DNA from: Streptomyces sp. AC558_RSS880
GTDB lineage: Bacteria; Actinomycetota; Actinomycetes; Streptomycetales; Streptomycetaceae
Assembly (NCBI RefSeq): GCF_019049255.1
Contig: NZ_JAGMUJ010000013.1
Location: 1 to 64,000 of the forward strand
Direction: 5' to 3'
Length of the DNA stretch: 64,000 nucleotides
The stretch's first letter is position 1. Every line of letters begins with the position of its first letter. This document shows positions 23,966 to 32,517 of the stretch, one piece after another. The notes beneath the pieces are model-generated. The model saw only the letters and a program-made list of their open reading frames with translations, did not search any database and was not told the origin of the DNA. The position numbers and the translations under genes are program-made.

Positions 23966-24892
23966 CTACGGGCGGTTGCCACCCGGGTTACCGGGCTTCC
24001 CCGTGCTGCCGTCCGGGACGTTGCCCGCGGCGTCGGGGCCGGTGCCCACGGCGTCCGGGACGTTGCCCGCGGTCCCCGAGCCGTTGCCCGCGTCGCGCGT
24101 GGCGTTGTCGCCCGGGACGTCGCCCCCCGGAACGCCGGAGAGGCCGTTCCCGGACCGGTCGGCCGAACCCTCGTCCTTCTTCTCCGGCGCCCGGGTGCCG
24201 GCGGACCGCTCCTCGGCCCCCGCCGCCCCTCCCAGCCGCTCGGCGCAGTAGGCGTCGACGTTCGCCGCACCGCCCGCCGCCTCCGTCAGCCGCTCCCAGG
24301 CCGCCGAGTCCAGCGCCTTGCCGCGCCCCTGGACCTCTTCGTAGGCGCGGCAGGGGGCCTCGGTCTCCCCGGCGGCCCCCGGGAGGTCCGGCCGGCCGGT
24401 GCCGGCGCCCGGGCCCGGGCCCGGGCCCGGGCCCGCGGAGCCTCCGGTGGACGGGCCGGTGGTGCCGGGCGAGGGGGCGTGGGTGCGCCTGCCGTCCTCC
24501 GCCGGACCGTCCGTGGACGAGCCCGCCGCGCCGATGCCGGCGACCGCGACCCCGCTCAGGGTGAGACCGGCGACCACCACGGAGAGCGTGGCCTTCAGCG
24601 AGTGGCGGCCGAACCGGCTCCGCCGGGTCCGCCAGTCGTCCCGGCTCCGGGTGCGCGCGCCGTGCGCCCCCGCCTCCCGGGCGGCCAGGAACGCGGCGAC
24701 GGCCCGCTGCTCGGCCCCGGCGTCCACGCCGCGGCGGATCAGCGCGGCGGCGAGCAGCGCCTCCAGGTCGGCGGCGTCGACGACCCGGCGCCCACCGGTG
24801 ACGGGATCCGGACCGATGTGCCCGGACGGCGCGCCCTCAGGGTGCACACGCCGACGGCCGGCCGGCCCGTCGTCGTTCTGCCGTTCACCCAT
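23966..24892 (-). CDS. Membrane protein downstream of ECF sigma gene (possible anti-sigma)
   Basis: Protein of 308 aa starting MGERQNDDG. The N-terminal ~85 residues are cytoplasmic (VDAADLEALLAAALIRR, then RAVAAFLAAREAGAH). One transmembrane helix follows (ATLSVVVAGLTLSGVAVAG, near 95-117). Outside it are a Gly/Pro-rich spacer, a small helical domain with two Cys (CRAYEEVQGRGKALDSAAW, then NVDAYCAERLGG), and a degenerate Gly/Asn/Pro repeat tail (GNVPDAVG/GNVPDG-type). It lies directly downstream of the ECF sigma gene, with the topology of membrane anti-sigma factors, but no zinc-binding HxxxCxxC motif is visible. The function as its antagonist is inference from position. Confidence 0.75.
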   Translation of the reverse strand: MGERQNDDGPAGRRRVHPEGAPSGHIGPDPVTGGRRVVDAADLEALLAAALIRRGVDAGAEQRAVAAFLAAREAGAHGARTRSRDDWRTRRSRFGRHSLKATLSVVVAGLTLSGVAVAGIGAAGSSTDGPAEDGRRTHAPSPGTTGPSTGGSAGPGPGPGPGAGTGRPDLPGAAGETEAPCRAYEEVQGRGKALDSAAWERLTEAAGGAANVDAYCAERLGGAAGAEERSAGTRAPEKKDEGSADRSGNGLSGVPGGDVPGDNATRDAGNGSGTAGNVPDAVGTGPDAAGNVPDGSTGKPGNPGGNRP

Positions 24893-25128
24893 GTCCGATC
24901 CCGTTCCTGCTCGTTCCACCTGATACATGCTGCCGACGCGGCCCGTCCGGCCCACCGCACCCGTGCGGGCCGGACGCGCGGGCGGTACCTCCCGGACCGA
25001 CGGATACGTTCCGCATGTCCGGCCCGTTCAGCCGGCGGCCCTGGGGGGCCGTCGTGGACCGCCGGGTGCGGACGGCCCGGGTCGCGCGTCGCCGCGCCGA
25101 CCGCCGTGTCCGCCGTCCCGGCCGACGT

Positions 25129-25833
25129 TCATGTCGACTCACCCAGCGTCCGCGACGCCTCATCCGTCACACTCTCGGCGCCGAGCTGCTTCGCCAGCCG
25201 CTTCAGACCCCGGTACGCGGCCGTCCGCACCGCGCCCGGCCGCTTGCCGAGGACGCGGGCGGCGGCCGGGCCGTCGAGGCCGACGACCACCCGCAGCAGC
25301 ACGGCCTCGGCCTGGTCGCGCGGCAGCCCGCCGACCAGTTCGAGGGCGTACTCGGTGGACATGGCCTCCATGGCCTGGTCGTGGGTGCTCTGCGGCCCGG
25401 GCAGCTCCAGGACGTCCTGTTCCAGCGTCGACGGCCGGGGCCGTACCCGCTGCCGGCGCAGATGGTCCAGCGCCCGGTGCCGGGCGATGGTCGCCGTCCA
25501 GCCCCGGAACCCGGCCCCGTCGCCCTTGAACCTCCCCAGGTCGCGGGCTATCTCCAGCCAGGCGTCCGACATCACGTCCTCGGCGTCGTCCCCGACGAGC
25601 CCGCGCACATAGGCGAGCAGGCCGGGCTGTACGAGCCGGTAGGCCACGGCGAAGGCGGCCTCTTCCCCCTTCTGGGCCCGCGCGACGGCCGCGCCCAGTT
25701 CCCCGTCGTACGCCTGTGCGCGGCGGGGTTCCCCTCCGTGGCCCAAGAACTGTCCTCGTCCGTACCGAGCGCGTAGCGCACCGCTGTCGCTTGGCGTGAG
25801 CACGTCTGACGGTGCCCACACCCCCACGGTCAT
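25129..25833 (-). CDS. ECF-type RNA polymerase sigma factor
   Basis: Protein of ~234 aa. Region 2 is seen as DAEDVMSDAWLEIARDLGRF and WTATIARHRALDHLRRQRVR. Region 4 is seen as LPRDQAEAVLLRVVVGLDGP with the helix-turn-helix LGKRPGAVRTAAYRGLKRL. Region 4 reads as a sigma-70 family ECF without C-terminal extension. The start is uncertain: ATG 25833 is given, but a GTG at 25803 also fits and no strong Shine-Dalgarno favours either. It is followed by the candidate membrane partner 236 bases downstream and divergent from the amidase gene, whose promoter it might read. Confidence 0.88.
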   Translation of the reverse strand: MTVGVWAPSDVLTPSDSGALRARYGRGQFLGHGGEPRRAQAYDGELGAAVARAQKGEEAAFAVAYRLVQPGLLAYVRGLVGDDAEDVMSDAWLEIARDLGRFKGDGAGFRGWTATIARHRALDHLRRQRVRPRPSTLEQDVLELPGPQSTHDQAMEAMSTEYALELVGGLPRDQAEAVLLRVVVGLDGPAAARVLGKRPGAVRTAAYRGLKRLAKQLGAESVTDEASRTLGEST

Positions 25834-26152
25834 CAGCGTCCGGCGCCACGAAAGTGTCACAGCTCGTCACACGCCTCGTGCGGCACGCGCGAGCGGGCCG
25901 GTCCGCCCGCGATCCCCGGGAACCGGGCGGCCGTCGGGCGGCGATCGCCACGGGCCGCGGACGTGGCGGTCACCACACGGTCAACTCACGGGATCCGTAC
26001 AGCTTTTCGCCCTCTCGTACGTCCGTGGGGGTCCATCGGATCGCGCACGGATCCGGTGACTCCCCGTGTGACGTTTGGCCCACGCTCGGCGCTGAAGGAG
26101 TGCCATCTGTGGGACAGGTGGTGTCCATGTGTTTTTTCTAGGGGTGGGGTAA
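25834..26152. other. Divergent intergenic region, ECF sigma / amidase
   Basis: 319 bases without a gene. It holds the 5' ends of both divergent genes. Near the amidase it contains two mutually exclusive small hairpins followed by a T6 run (26103-26136, listed separately). A GGAAC element near 25919 resembles part of an ECF -35 box, but I could not pair it with a -10. No other clear site was seen. Confidence 0.6.
26103..26136 (+). promoter_or_regulatory. Candidate attenuator before the amidase gene
   Basis: Stem A pairs 26103-26110 with 26114-26121 (8 bp, one G-U, GGG loop). Stem B pairs 26112-26116 with 26122-26126 (5 bp, 5-base loop) and is followed within 5 bases by six T (26132-26137). 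The stems share bases 26112-26121, so only one can form. This resembles an antiterminator/terminator pair 16 bases before the TTG start. Stem B is short and T runs are rare in this genome, so it is suggestive only. Confidence 0.4.
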
Positions 26153-28882
26153 TTGAGTCCTCGCAGGACCCATGCGTACAAGCCGCTCAGCCTGAAACGG
26201 CGGGCCTGGCTGACCGTCGGAGCCGTCGTGCTCAGTGGCGCGGGCGCCGTCACGTACGCGGTGGCCGGTCAGTCGTCCGCACCGGCCGACCCGCGGGAGG
26301 AGGCCCGCGAGCCGAGCGTCCACACGCTGGAGATGGAGAACCGGGGCGCGGGCCGCCGGGGGCTCGACCGGCAGGCCACGGAGCGCTTCAGCGCGGTGCT
26401 GGTGACCTGGGACAACCCGGAGGCGGACGCCAAGGGCACGCCCGAGGTGCGCACCCGGGACGTGGAGACCGGCGAGTGGTCCGGCTGGCGGAAGCTGGAG
26501 GACGAGCCGAACCAGGCCGACGGCGCGGAGGGCGAGCGGGCGGCGACCCGCGGCGGTACGGCGTCGGTGTGGACCGACGACTCCGACGGCGTCGAGGTCC
26601 GCGTGGTGAACGCCGACGGCACCCAGGCGGGCGGTCAGCCGGCCGGCATGGACGTCAAGCTCCTCGACCCGGGCACGGACCCCGAGGGCGCGCCGACGGT
26701 CGCGGCCATGGAGCCGGCCGCGTTCCTGGCGGAGACCACGGCACCGGTGACCACGGAGCCGACGGAGACGCAGACCACCGGGCCGACGGAGACCCAGACC
26801 ACCGGAACGCCTGCGGAGCCGCCCGCCACGGACACGGCCACGCCCACGGACACGGCGTCCGCGGAGCCGACCGGCGCCCCGTCGGAGACGGCCACGGACA
26901 CCGCGTCCCCCGAGCCGACGCCCACCGTCCCCGAGCCCCGCCCGTCGACGGTCGTGAAGCCGCCCGTCATCACGCAGGCCGAGTGGGGCGCGTCCACGGA
27001 CTACGACGGAACGCCGAGCTACGGCACCGAGATCAAGGCCGCCGTCATCCACCACACCGGCGTCGACAGCGACAACAGCGTCTCCTGCGCCGACTCGCGG
27101 GCCCGGATGCGCTCCATCCAGCAGGAGCACTTCGCGCGCGGCTACTACGACATCGGCTACAACTTCGTCGTCGACCGCTGCGGGCAGATCTTCGAGGGCC
27201 GCAGCGGCGGCATGGACCTGCCGGTGGTCGGCGCGCACGACGTCGGCTTCAACACCGACACGCTCGGCATCTCGTACCTGGGCAACTTCGAGAGCGCCCG
27301 CCCGAGCCGGGCCGCGCTGGACTCGATCGCGCGGGTCGTCGCCTGGAAGTTCGGCATGTACGGCATCGACCCGACCGGCAAGGTCACGCTGACCTCCGGC
27401 ACGGAGGCCGGCGTCAGCGGCAACAAGATCGACAAGGGTGAGTCGGTCACCCTGCCGCGGGTCCTCGGCCACCGGGACACCAACTACACGGCCTGCCCCG
27501 GCGCGAACCTGTACCCGAAGCTGTCCCTCATCGCCGCGCTCGCCAAGACCCCGGGCGTCTCGCACGCCCTGGCCACCTCGGACCACAACCGGGACGGCCT
27601 CGCCGACCTGGTCGCCGGCACCCCGAAGGCCTCCAGCGGCGGCAGCGTGACCGTGATCCCCGGCGGACTGAACGGCCCGGTCACCGGAGCGAAGAGGACG
27701 CTCACCCAGAGCAGCGCCGGCGTCCCCGGCTCCAACGAGTCCGGTGACGGCTTCGGCACCTCCACCGCCTGGGGCGACGTCAACGGCGACGGCCACGCGG
27801 ACCTCGCGATCGGCGTGCCCGGCGAGAACGACACCGACGGCGACACCGACCGCGGTGGCGTCGTGGTGATGTACGGCCCGGGCCTGAACACCGGCTTCTC
27901 GTACTCCACCTCGGGCGTCACGCAGACCGGCGCGAAGCTCGGCACCACGGTCGCCGTCGGCGACTTCGACGGTGACGGCAAGGCGGACGTGTTCGCGGCC
28001 GGCACCGGCCGGGGCGGCAACTGGAACGCCCGGCACACCGGCGGCGCCACCAAGTACGGCACCCTCACCGGTTCCACCGGTGCCGTCTCCTACCTGGACG
28101 CCGCGAGCGGCGACTTCAACCGGGACGGCTACGCGGACATCGCCCTCAACTACCGCGACACCGGCGGCATCAGCCGCATCGTCCGCTTCGCGGGTTCCGC
28201 GTCCGGCCTGACCAAGGCGGGCGTCCTCTCCGTCAAGGGCGGGCGCTCCCTCGCCGCGGGCGACTTCAACGGCAACGGCTACGACGACATCGTCATCGGC
28301 CAGCCGGTGGCCGCCGAGTCCGGCGGTTCGACGCCGGGCGGGCGGATCGCCATGGTCCTGGGCACGTCGACCGGGTTCACCACCACCGGCATGCGGACCC
28401 TCCACCAGGACACCTCCGGCGTCCCCGGCGGCAACGAGTCCGGTGACGCGCTGGGCACCTCGGTGTCGGCCGGCGACTACAACCGCGACGGCTACGCGGA
28501 CGTCCTGGCCGGTGCCCCCGGCGAGGACCTCACCCGCAGCGGCAGCAGCCGCAAGGACGCGGGTCAGGTGCTCCTGTTCCGCGGCGGCTCCTCCGGCCTC
28601 ACCGGCTCCGGCGCGGTGGGCGTCTCCCAGGACACCTCCGGCATCGCCGGCTCCACGGAGTCCGGTGACCGGTTCGGTTCCGCGGTGTCCCTGACGGACC
28701 TGTCCGGCTACGGCCGCGCGGACCTGACGGTCGGCGCGGACGGCGAGGACACCTCGGACGGCGTGCTCCTGTACCTGCCGAGCAACGGCTCGGGCCTCGG
28801 CTACGGCGACTCGTACGCCTTCGGCAGGGGCACCCTCGGCCTGGCGGCGGACGTCCGGCTGGGCCAGACCCTGACGCCGTAA
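26153..28882 (+). CDS. Secreted N-acetylmuramoyl-L-alanine amidase with FG-GAP repeats
   Basis: Protein of 909 aa from a TTG with AGGGG 8 bases upstream. A basic start and one hydrophobic segment (LTVGAVVLSGAGAVTYAVAG) give export or anchoring. Residues 40-270 form a beta domain and a Thr/Pro/Glu linker. Residues ~280-480 are a PGRP/Amidase_2 domain: VIHHTGV and GAHDVGFNTDTLGISYLGNF, with the zinc His/Cys set closed by GHRDTNYTACPG. Next are seven FG-GAP/VCBS blades with calcium loops (DxNxDGxxD; e.g. DVNGDGHADLAIG), the last one degraded (DLSGYGRADLTVG). It should cleave peptidoglycan stem peptides outside the cell, with the propeller binding the wall or protein. A strong terminator follows. 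Confidence 0.93.
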   Translation: MSPRRTHAYKPLSLKRRAWLTVGAVVLSGAGAVTYAVAGQSSAPADPREEAREPSVHTLEMENRGAGRRGLDRQATERFSAVLVTWDNPEADAKGTPEVRTRDVETGEWSGWRKLEDEPNQADGAEGERAATRGGTASVWTDDSDGVEVRVVNADGTQAGGQPAGMDVKLLDPGTDPEGAPTVAAMEPAAFLAETTAPVTTEPTETQTTGPTETQTTGTPAEPPATDTATPTDTASAEPTGAPSETATDTASPEPTPTVPEPRPSTVVKPPVITQAEWGASTDYDGTPSYGTEIKAAVIHHTGVDSDNSVSCADSRARMRSIQQEHFARGYYDIGYNFVVDRCGQIFEGRSGGMDLPVVGAHDVGFNTDTLGISYLGNFESARPSRAALDSIARVVAWKFGMYGIDPTGKVTLTSGTEAGVSGNKIDKGESVTLPRVLGHRDTNYTACPGANLYPKLSLIAALAKTPGVSHALATSDHNRDGLADLVAGTPKASSGGSVTVIPGGLNGPVTGAKRTLTQSSAGVPGSNESGDGFGTSTAWGDVNGDGHADLAIGVPGENDTDGDTDRGGVVVMYGPGLNTGFSYSTSGVTQTGAKLGTTVAVGDFDGDGKADVFAAGTGRGGNWNARHTGGATKYGTLTGSTGAVSYLDAASGDFNRDGYADIALNYRDTGGISRIVRFAGSASGLTKAGVLSVKGGRSLAAGDFNGNGYDDIVIGQPVAAESGGSTPGGRIAMVLGTSTGFTTTGMRTLHQDTSGVPGGNESGDALGTSVSAGDYNRDGYADVLAGAPGEDLTRSGSSRKDAGQVLLFRGGSSGLTGSGAVGVSQDTSGIAGSTESGDRFGSAVSLTDLSGYGRADLTVGADGEDTSDGVLLYLPSNGSGLGYGDSYAFGRGTLGLAADVRLGQTLTP

Positions 28883-28896
28883 CCCGCACCCGGCAC

Positions 28897-28943
28897 GACG
28901 ACGGCCGGGGTCCCGCGCGCCATGCGGGACCCCGGCCGTCGTC
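28897..28943. terminator. Strong 20-bp hairpin terminator
   Basis: Perfect 20-bp inverted repeat (28897-28916 / 28924-28943) with a 7-base loop, between the convergent amidase and 28989 genes. A third, imperfect copy of the right arm follows at about 28962-28982, as if the element had been partly duplicated. No U tract. Confidence 0.9.
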
Positions 28944-28988
28944 CGTGTCGGGCCCGCGCGCCGTGCGGGGCCCCGGCCGTCGCAGGCG

Positions 28989-29399
28989 TCAGGCCCGTGC
29001 GCCGTCCGACGCGTCGCGGCACAGCAGGCGGAGGGAGCCGTCGCCCGTGTAGCAGCGGCGGGCCTCGTCGATGGGGTCCCAGAGGCGGCCGTCGGGGGTG
29101 CGGACCCAGTGGTCGCCGCCGGAGGACCACCACTCGCCGCCGGTCTGGCGGGCGATCACCTCGCCGGCGTAGGCGCCGAATCCGCGCAGCACCAGTTCCA
29201 CGGCGGCGAACGGGGCCTCCTCCTGGCGTATGTCCTCGATCATCCGGTCGACGCTCCACAGACTGCGCGCCGAGTAGTCGAGGCGCAGCCGTGCCCCTTC
29301 CCGCATCGCCGCCACCGCGTCCGCCGCCCAGCGGACCGGCTTGGTCGCGGCCGAGGGCCTGGTCTCCTGCTGTGTGGTCACAGTCGTCGCAGTCGTCAC
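28989..29399 (-). CDS. Conserved hypothetical protein (136 aa)
   Basis: Soluble protein of up to 136 aa that I do not recognise. A Thr-rich start is followed by a helical region (RWAADAVAAMREGARLRLDY and SLWSVDRMIEDIRQEEAP), a Gly/Trp-rich segment (GGEWWSSGGDHWVRTPDGR) and a C-terminal strand with two Cys. The composition suggests a compact alpha/beta protein. It probably starts at GTG 29399 or a slightly later GTG, since there is no well-spaced Shine-Dalgarno. The gene stands alone between the amidase terminator and another unassigned gene. Confidence 0.75.
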   Translation of the reverse strand: MTTATTVTTQQETRPSAATKPVRWAADAVAAMREGARLRLDYSARSLWSVDRMIEDIRQEEAPFAAVELVLRGFGAYAGEVIARQTGGEWWSSGGDHWVRTPDGRLWDPIDEARRCYTGDGSLRLLCRDASDGARA

Positions 29400-29464
29400 A
29401 TCCTGGTAAGCGATCCGGCGAAGCGTTTCGTCACTGCCGTTCGGATCGTGCCGGCATCACGGAC

Positions 29465-30022
29465 CTAGGCGTCCCGGCGGCTGCGGCGGGACACCACGGC
29501 GCGCAGGACCCGGCGCCCCTCCGTCGAGACCTCGAGGGCTCCGCGCAGGCCCGCCGGGCCGTGGGCGGCGAGGAGTTCCAGGACCGTGAGCTGGCGGCGC
29601 AGTTCGGCGGCGAGCAGCGGCGACAGGCCGTCGGAGCGGCCGTCACGGCGGGCGTCGGCGAGACCGGAGTCGTCGCCGCCGCCGTCCAGCAGCCGGTGGA
29701 TCCGCAGCGCGGTGACGGAGCAGCCGTCGGCCCACTCCCGCAGCCCGGCGGCGGACCACTCGGCGGGGGCGCCGGCGAGCATCCGGTGCGCGAGCGTCAC
29801 GGCCTCGTCCGCGCCGCCGTCCGCCGCGTCCAGCGTGCCGCGGGCCTGCTCCAGCCGCTGTGCCCAGTCACCGGCGGGCGCGGCCGGGGAGAGGCTCGCC
29901 CACAGCGGCCGCAGCACCTCGTCGTCGCCGCCCAGCAGCGGCACGCACCGATCCAAACAAGCCAGCCCGCTCACGGCCAGCCCGCGCTCGTCGGCCCGCG
30001 CGATCAGTTCCACCAGGCTCAT
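29465..30022 (-). CDS. Hypothetical helical protein (185 aa)
   Basis: Starts MSLVELIARADERGLAVSG with a near-perfect Shine-Dalgarno AGGAGG 5 bases upstream, so 30022 is preferred to the longer form at 30085. The protein is all-helical in appearance, Leu/Ala/Arg-rich, with a conserved-looking LACLDRCVPLLGGDDEVLRP near the start and an Arg-rich end. I do not recognise the family. It is co-oriented with 28989-29399 and 30129-30635; gaps of 65 and 106 bases allow one transcript but do not prove it. Confidence 0.78.
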   Translation of the reverse strand: MSLVELIARADERGLAVSGLACLDRCVPLLGGDDEVLRPLWASLSPAAPAGDWAQRLEQARGTLDAADGGADEAVTLAHRMLAGAPAEWSAAGLREWADGCSVTALRIHRLLDGGGDDSGLADARRDGRSDGLSPLLAAELRRQLTVLELLAAHGPAGLRGALEVSTEGRRVLRAVVSRRSRRDA

Positions 30023-30128
30023 CCACGCCTCCTCAAGGGGTGTTCGCGGGCCCCGGACGAGGCCCTCACGTGCCCCATCCCTCACGGAGCCCGCATCTCC
30101 CCTTACTGCGTGCGACGGGCCAGGAGTG

Positions 30129-30635
30129 TCACAGGGGCACCACGCCGAGCCGGTCGAGGAGGCGGAAGAGGAGGTTTTCGGCCACCGGGTCGGGGTCGGC
30201 GGTCAGCACCTCGGCCAGGTCCTCGGCGGACGCGGTGCGCCCCGCCTCCTCGGCCCAGAAGACGGCCCGCTCGGCGGCGTCGGAGGGATCCAGGAAGTAG
30301 TCCTCCAGCGTGAGCCCCTCCTGCTGCCCCTCGAGGTAGCCGGCCATGCGGGCCCGCGCCAGGCAGGTCGTCCACGCCCCGCTCTCCGGTGACGCCGCCT
30401 CCACCACCACGCAGTCGCTGTTCATGACGTATCCGAACAGCGCGGGCGCGCCGGTCTCCCGGGCCAGGTCGTTCATGTTCCCGATGTCGCCCCGGCCGCC
30501 CGGGTACTCCCACACCTGCCAGCCGCCGGGCGCCGAGGTGTGCAGGGTCATGTCCCCGGCCGCACCGGCCAGCGTGTCCAGTTCGGCGAGCGGCCGCTCC
30601 CCGCGGCCCACGACGAAATACCCCCAGTAGCCCAT
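30129..30635 (-). CDS. Hypothetical protein (168 aa), MGYWGYFVVGR family
   Basis: Starts MGYWGYFVVGRGERPLAEL with a G-rich ribosome site (GGGGGAA) about 9 bases upstream. An N-terminal beta-rich part (GGWQVWEYPGGRGDIGNMND) precedes a middle strand pair (LFGYVMNSDCVVVEAASPES) and a C-terminal helical half (DLAEVLTADPDPVAENLLFR). The reading frame has strong codon bias and conserved aromatic positions, so it is a real gene. Function unknown to me. Confidence 0.78.
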   Translation of the reverse strand: MGYWGYFVVGRGERPLAELDTLAGAAGDMTLHTSAPGGWQVWEYPGGRGDIGNMNDLARETGAPALFGYVMNSDCVVVEAASPESGAWTTCLARARMAGYLEGQQEGLTLEDYFLDPSDAAERAVFWAEEAGRTASAEDLAEVLTADPDPVAENLLFRLLDRLGVVPL

Positions 30636-30757
30636 GTGCCGCTGTTCCCCCGGTGTGTCGGTTCTCCGTCCTGTCCAGAACACCACCACAGTCGTACGGG
30701 AGTTCGCAGCCATATGCGGCAATCCGTCCCACGACACGGGCCGGCCCGGCGGTCCGG

Positions 30758-32404
30758 TCAGTCCAGCCTGTCGGCCAGGCTCCGGAACTGCGCCCAGGAC
30801 AGCTCCGGTTCGTCCGGGTCCCAGAGTTTCTGGACGGTCGCCCGCAGCGGCATCCTGATCCCGTCCGCGACCTGGTCCTGGGTCTGGGCCCGGGGGATGT
30901 CGCCCCAGATCGCGAAGGACCCGCCGAGGATCCGGTCGTCGTACCGCTCCGGGACGGCGGTGGTGCCGCGCAGCACCAGCGGCGTCCACTGCTCGTAGAT
31001 TCGCTCGCCCGTCGGATAGACGAAGGTCAGGGGCTCCCCGAGGACGTAGTAGAGGAACTCGTCGTTGTAGTTGACGACCTCACGGCCCTCGCTCAGGTAC
31101 TCCGCGGGCTGCCGGGCGCCGATCTCCTTGCCGGTCCAGTAGGCGACCCGGATGTCCTTCGCGGCCCGCACCGACCCGCCCCGGAAGAAGCCGTCGTTCC
31201 AGGCGCGGGGCGTGCGGTCGTGCGCGCGGACGGTGGCGGCCCGGTCGTTGAGCCAGCCGGTGGTCAGGTCCTCCACGGTCGCGCCGGAGCCGTACTTCTC
31301 CCGCGCGGCGGCGGCCAGGCCCGGGAACGACGCCTCGGGGTCGGGGACCACCAGCGCCTGGTACTCGTCGCCGCCCAGGTGCCACTGCCCGCCCGGGAAG
31401 AGCCCGGCGTACTCGTCCAGCAGGTCGTCGACGATCTCGGCGGACCCGGGTTTCGAGATGTCGATCGCGCCGCGCACGGCGCCGCCCCCCACATCGCGCA
31501 GCTGGAGGTCCGGGTGGGCGGCGATGACCGCGCCGAGGTGTCCGGGCGAGTCGATCTCGGGGACGACGGTGATGTGCCGGCTCTCCGCGAGGTCGACGAT
31601 CCTCTTCACCTGCGCCTTGGTCAGGTGGTCCGCGGACACGATCTCCGGGTGCGAGTCGGACTCGATGCGGAAGCCCTGGTCGTCGGAGAAGTGCAGGCCG
31701 ATCTCGTTGAACTTCAGATCGCCCAGCTCGCGGATCCGGTCCTCGATCCAGCCGGCGGTGTAGTGCTTGCGCGCGATGTCCAGCATCAGCCCGCGCCGCT
31801 GCTTGGCGGGCTCGTCGCGCACCACGCCCTCGGGGGCGGCGCCGGCCCCCTTGATCTCCTGCTTGAGGGTGCGGGTGCCGTAGAACGCGCCCGCCTCGCC
31901 GGGAGCGCTGACGGTCACCCGCCCGTCCCGCACGGTCATCGTGTACGACTCGGGGTTCGCGCCCGCGTCCCGGTTCAGCTCCAGCCGCAGGTCCCCGGCC
32001 CGCCGGTCGCCCTTCTCCCCCGCGTACGCCAGTCCCAGCTCACCGGCGATCAGCCGCCCCTCGTCGGCCAGCGCGGGATCGTCCACGACCACCCGGTGGT
32101 CCTTCGCGGGACGCCAGCCCGGGCCGCGCTCCGCGGTGTGGTCGCGTACGGCGGGTATGGTGCGCGGCGCCTGCGACAGCGGGTAGGTGCGGCTGGGGCT
32201 CGGACGCGGGCTCTCCGCGGGGGAGGCCGCCGCCCGGCCCGCGGGCGCTCCGTCGCCGTCCGAGGCCGCCCAGAGGCCGAGGCCCACGCCGGACGCGGCC
32301 ACCAGCGCGCCCGCGGCGACGGCCACGACCGGCACCCATCGCCGCCGCACCGTCCCCGTCACCGTGCGGCGCCCGTGCTCCCTGTGCTGCCTGTGCTGAC
32401 TCAC
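30758..32404 (-). CDS. GH20 beta-N-acetylhexosaminidase, exported
   Basis: Protein of 548 aa from GTG 32404. The N-terminal basic stretch plus VVAVAAGALVAASGVGLGLW gives a signal or anchor, followed by a Ser/Pro linker. A GH20 small domain (~90-190) precedes the (beta/alpha)8 catalytic domain with LMLDIARKHYTAGWIEDRI, GLHFSDDQGFRIESDSHPEI and the catalytic pair Asp346-Glu347 in WHLGGDEYQ. It removes terminal GlcNAc/GalNAc from chitin or peptidoglycan fragments by substrate-assisted catalysis. Length and motif spacing are normal for Streptomyces enzymes. It stands alone. Confidence 0.93.
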   Translation of the reverse strand: MSQHRQHREHGRRTVTGTVRRRWVPVVAVAAGALVAASGVGLGLWAASDGDGAPAGRAAASPAESPRPSPSRTYPLSQAPRTIPAVRDHTAERGPGWRPAKDHRVVVDDPALADEGRLIAGELGLAYAGEKGDRRAGDLRLELNRDAGANPESYTMTVRDGRVTVSAPGEAGAFYGTRTLKQEIKGAGAAPEGVVRDEPAKQRRGLMLDIARKHYTAGWIEDRIRELGDLKFNEIGLHFSDDQGFRIESDSHPEIVSADHLTKAQVKRIVDLAESRHITVVPEIDSPGHLGAVIAAHPDLQLRDVGGGAVRGAIDISKPGSAEIVDDLLDEYAGLFPGGQWHLGGDEYQALVVPDPEASFPGLAAAAREKYGSGATVEDLTTGWLNDRAATVRAHDRTPRAWNDGFFRGGSVRAAKDIRVAYWTGKEIGARQPAEYLSEGREVVNYNDEFLYYVLGEPLTFVYPTGERIYEQWTPLVLRGTTAVPERYDDRILGGSFAIWGDIPRAQTQDQVADGIRMPLRATVQKLWDPDEPELSWAQFRSLADRLD

Positions 32405-32517
32405 CCAGCCAACGTACGACCCGAACGAGTGAAGGGCGCGGATGAGCCGCCTTCAAACTCTGCCGTCCGGGTGAATTCGGGGTACCGATCGGACACGTCT
32501 CGGACTCACTCGATAAC

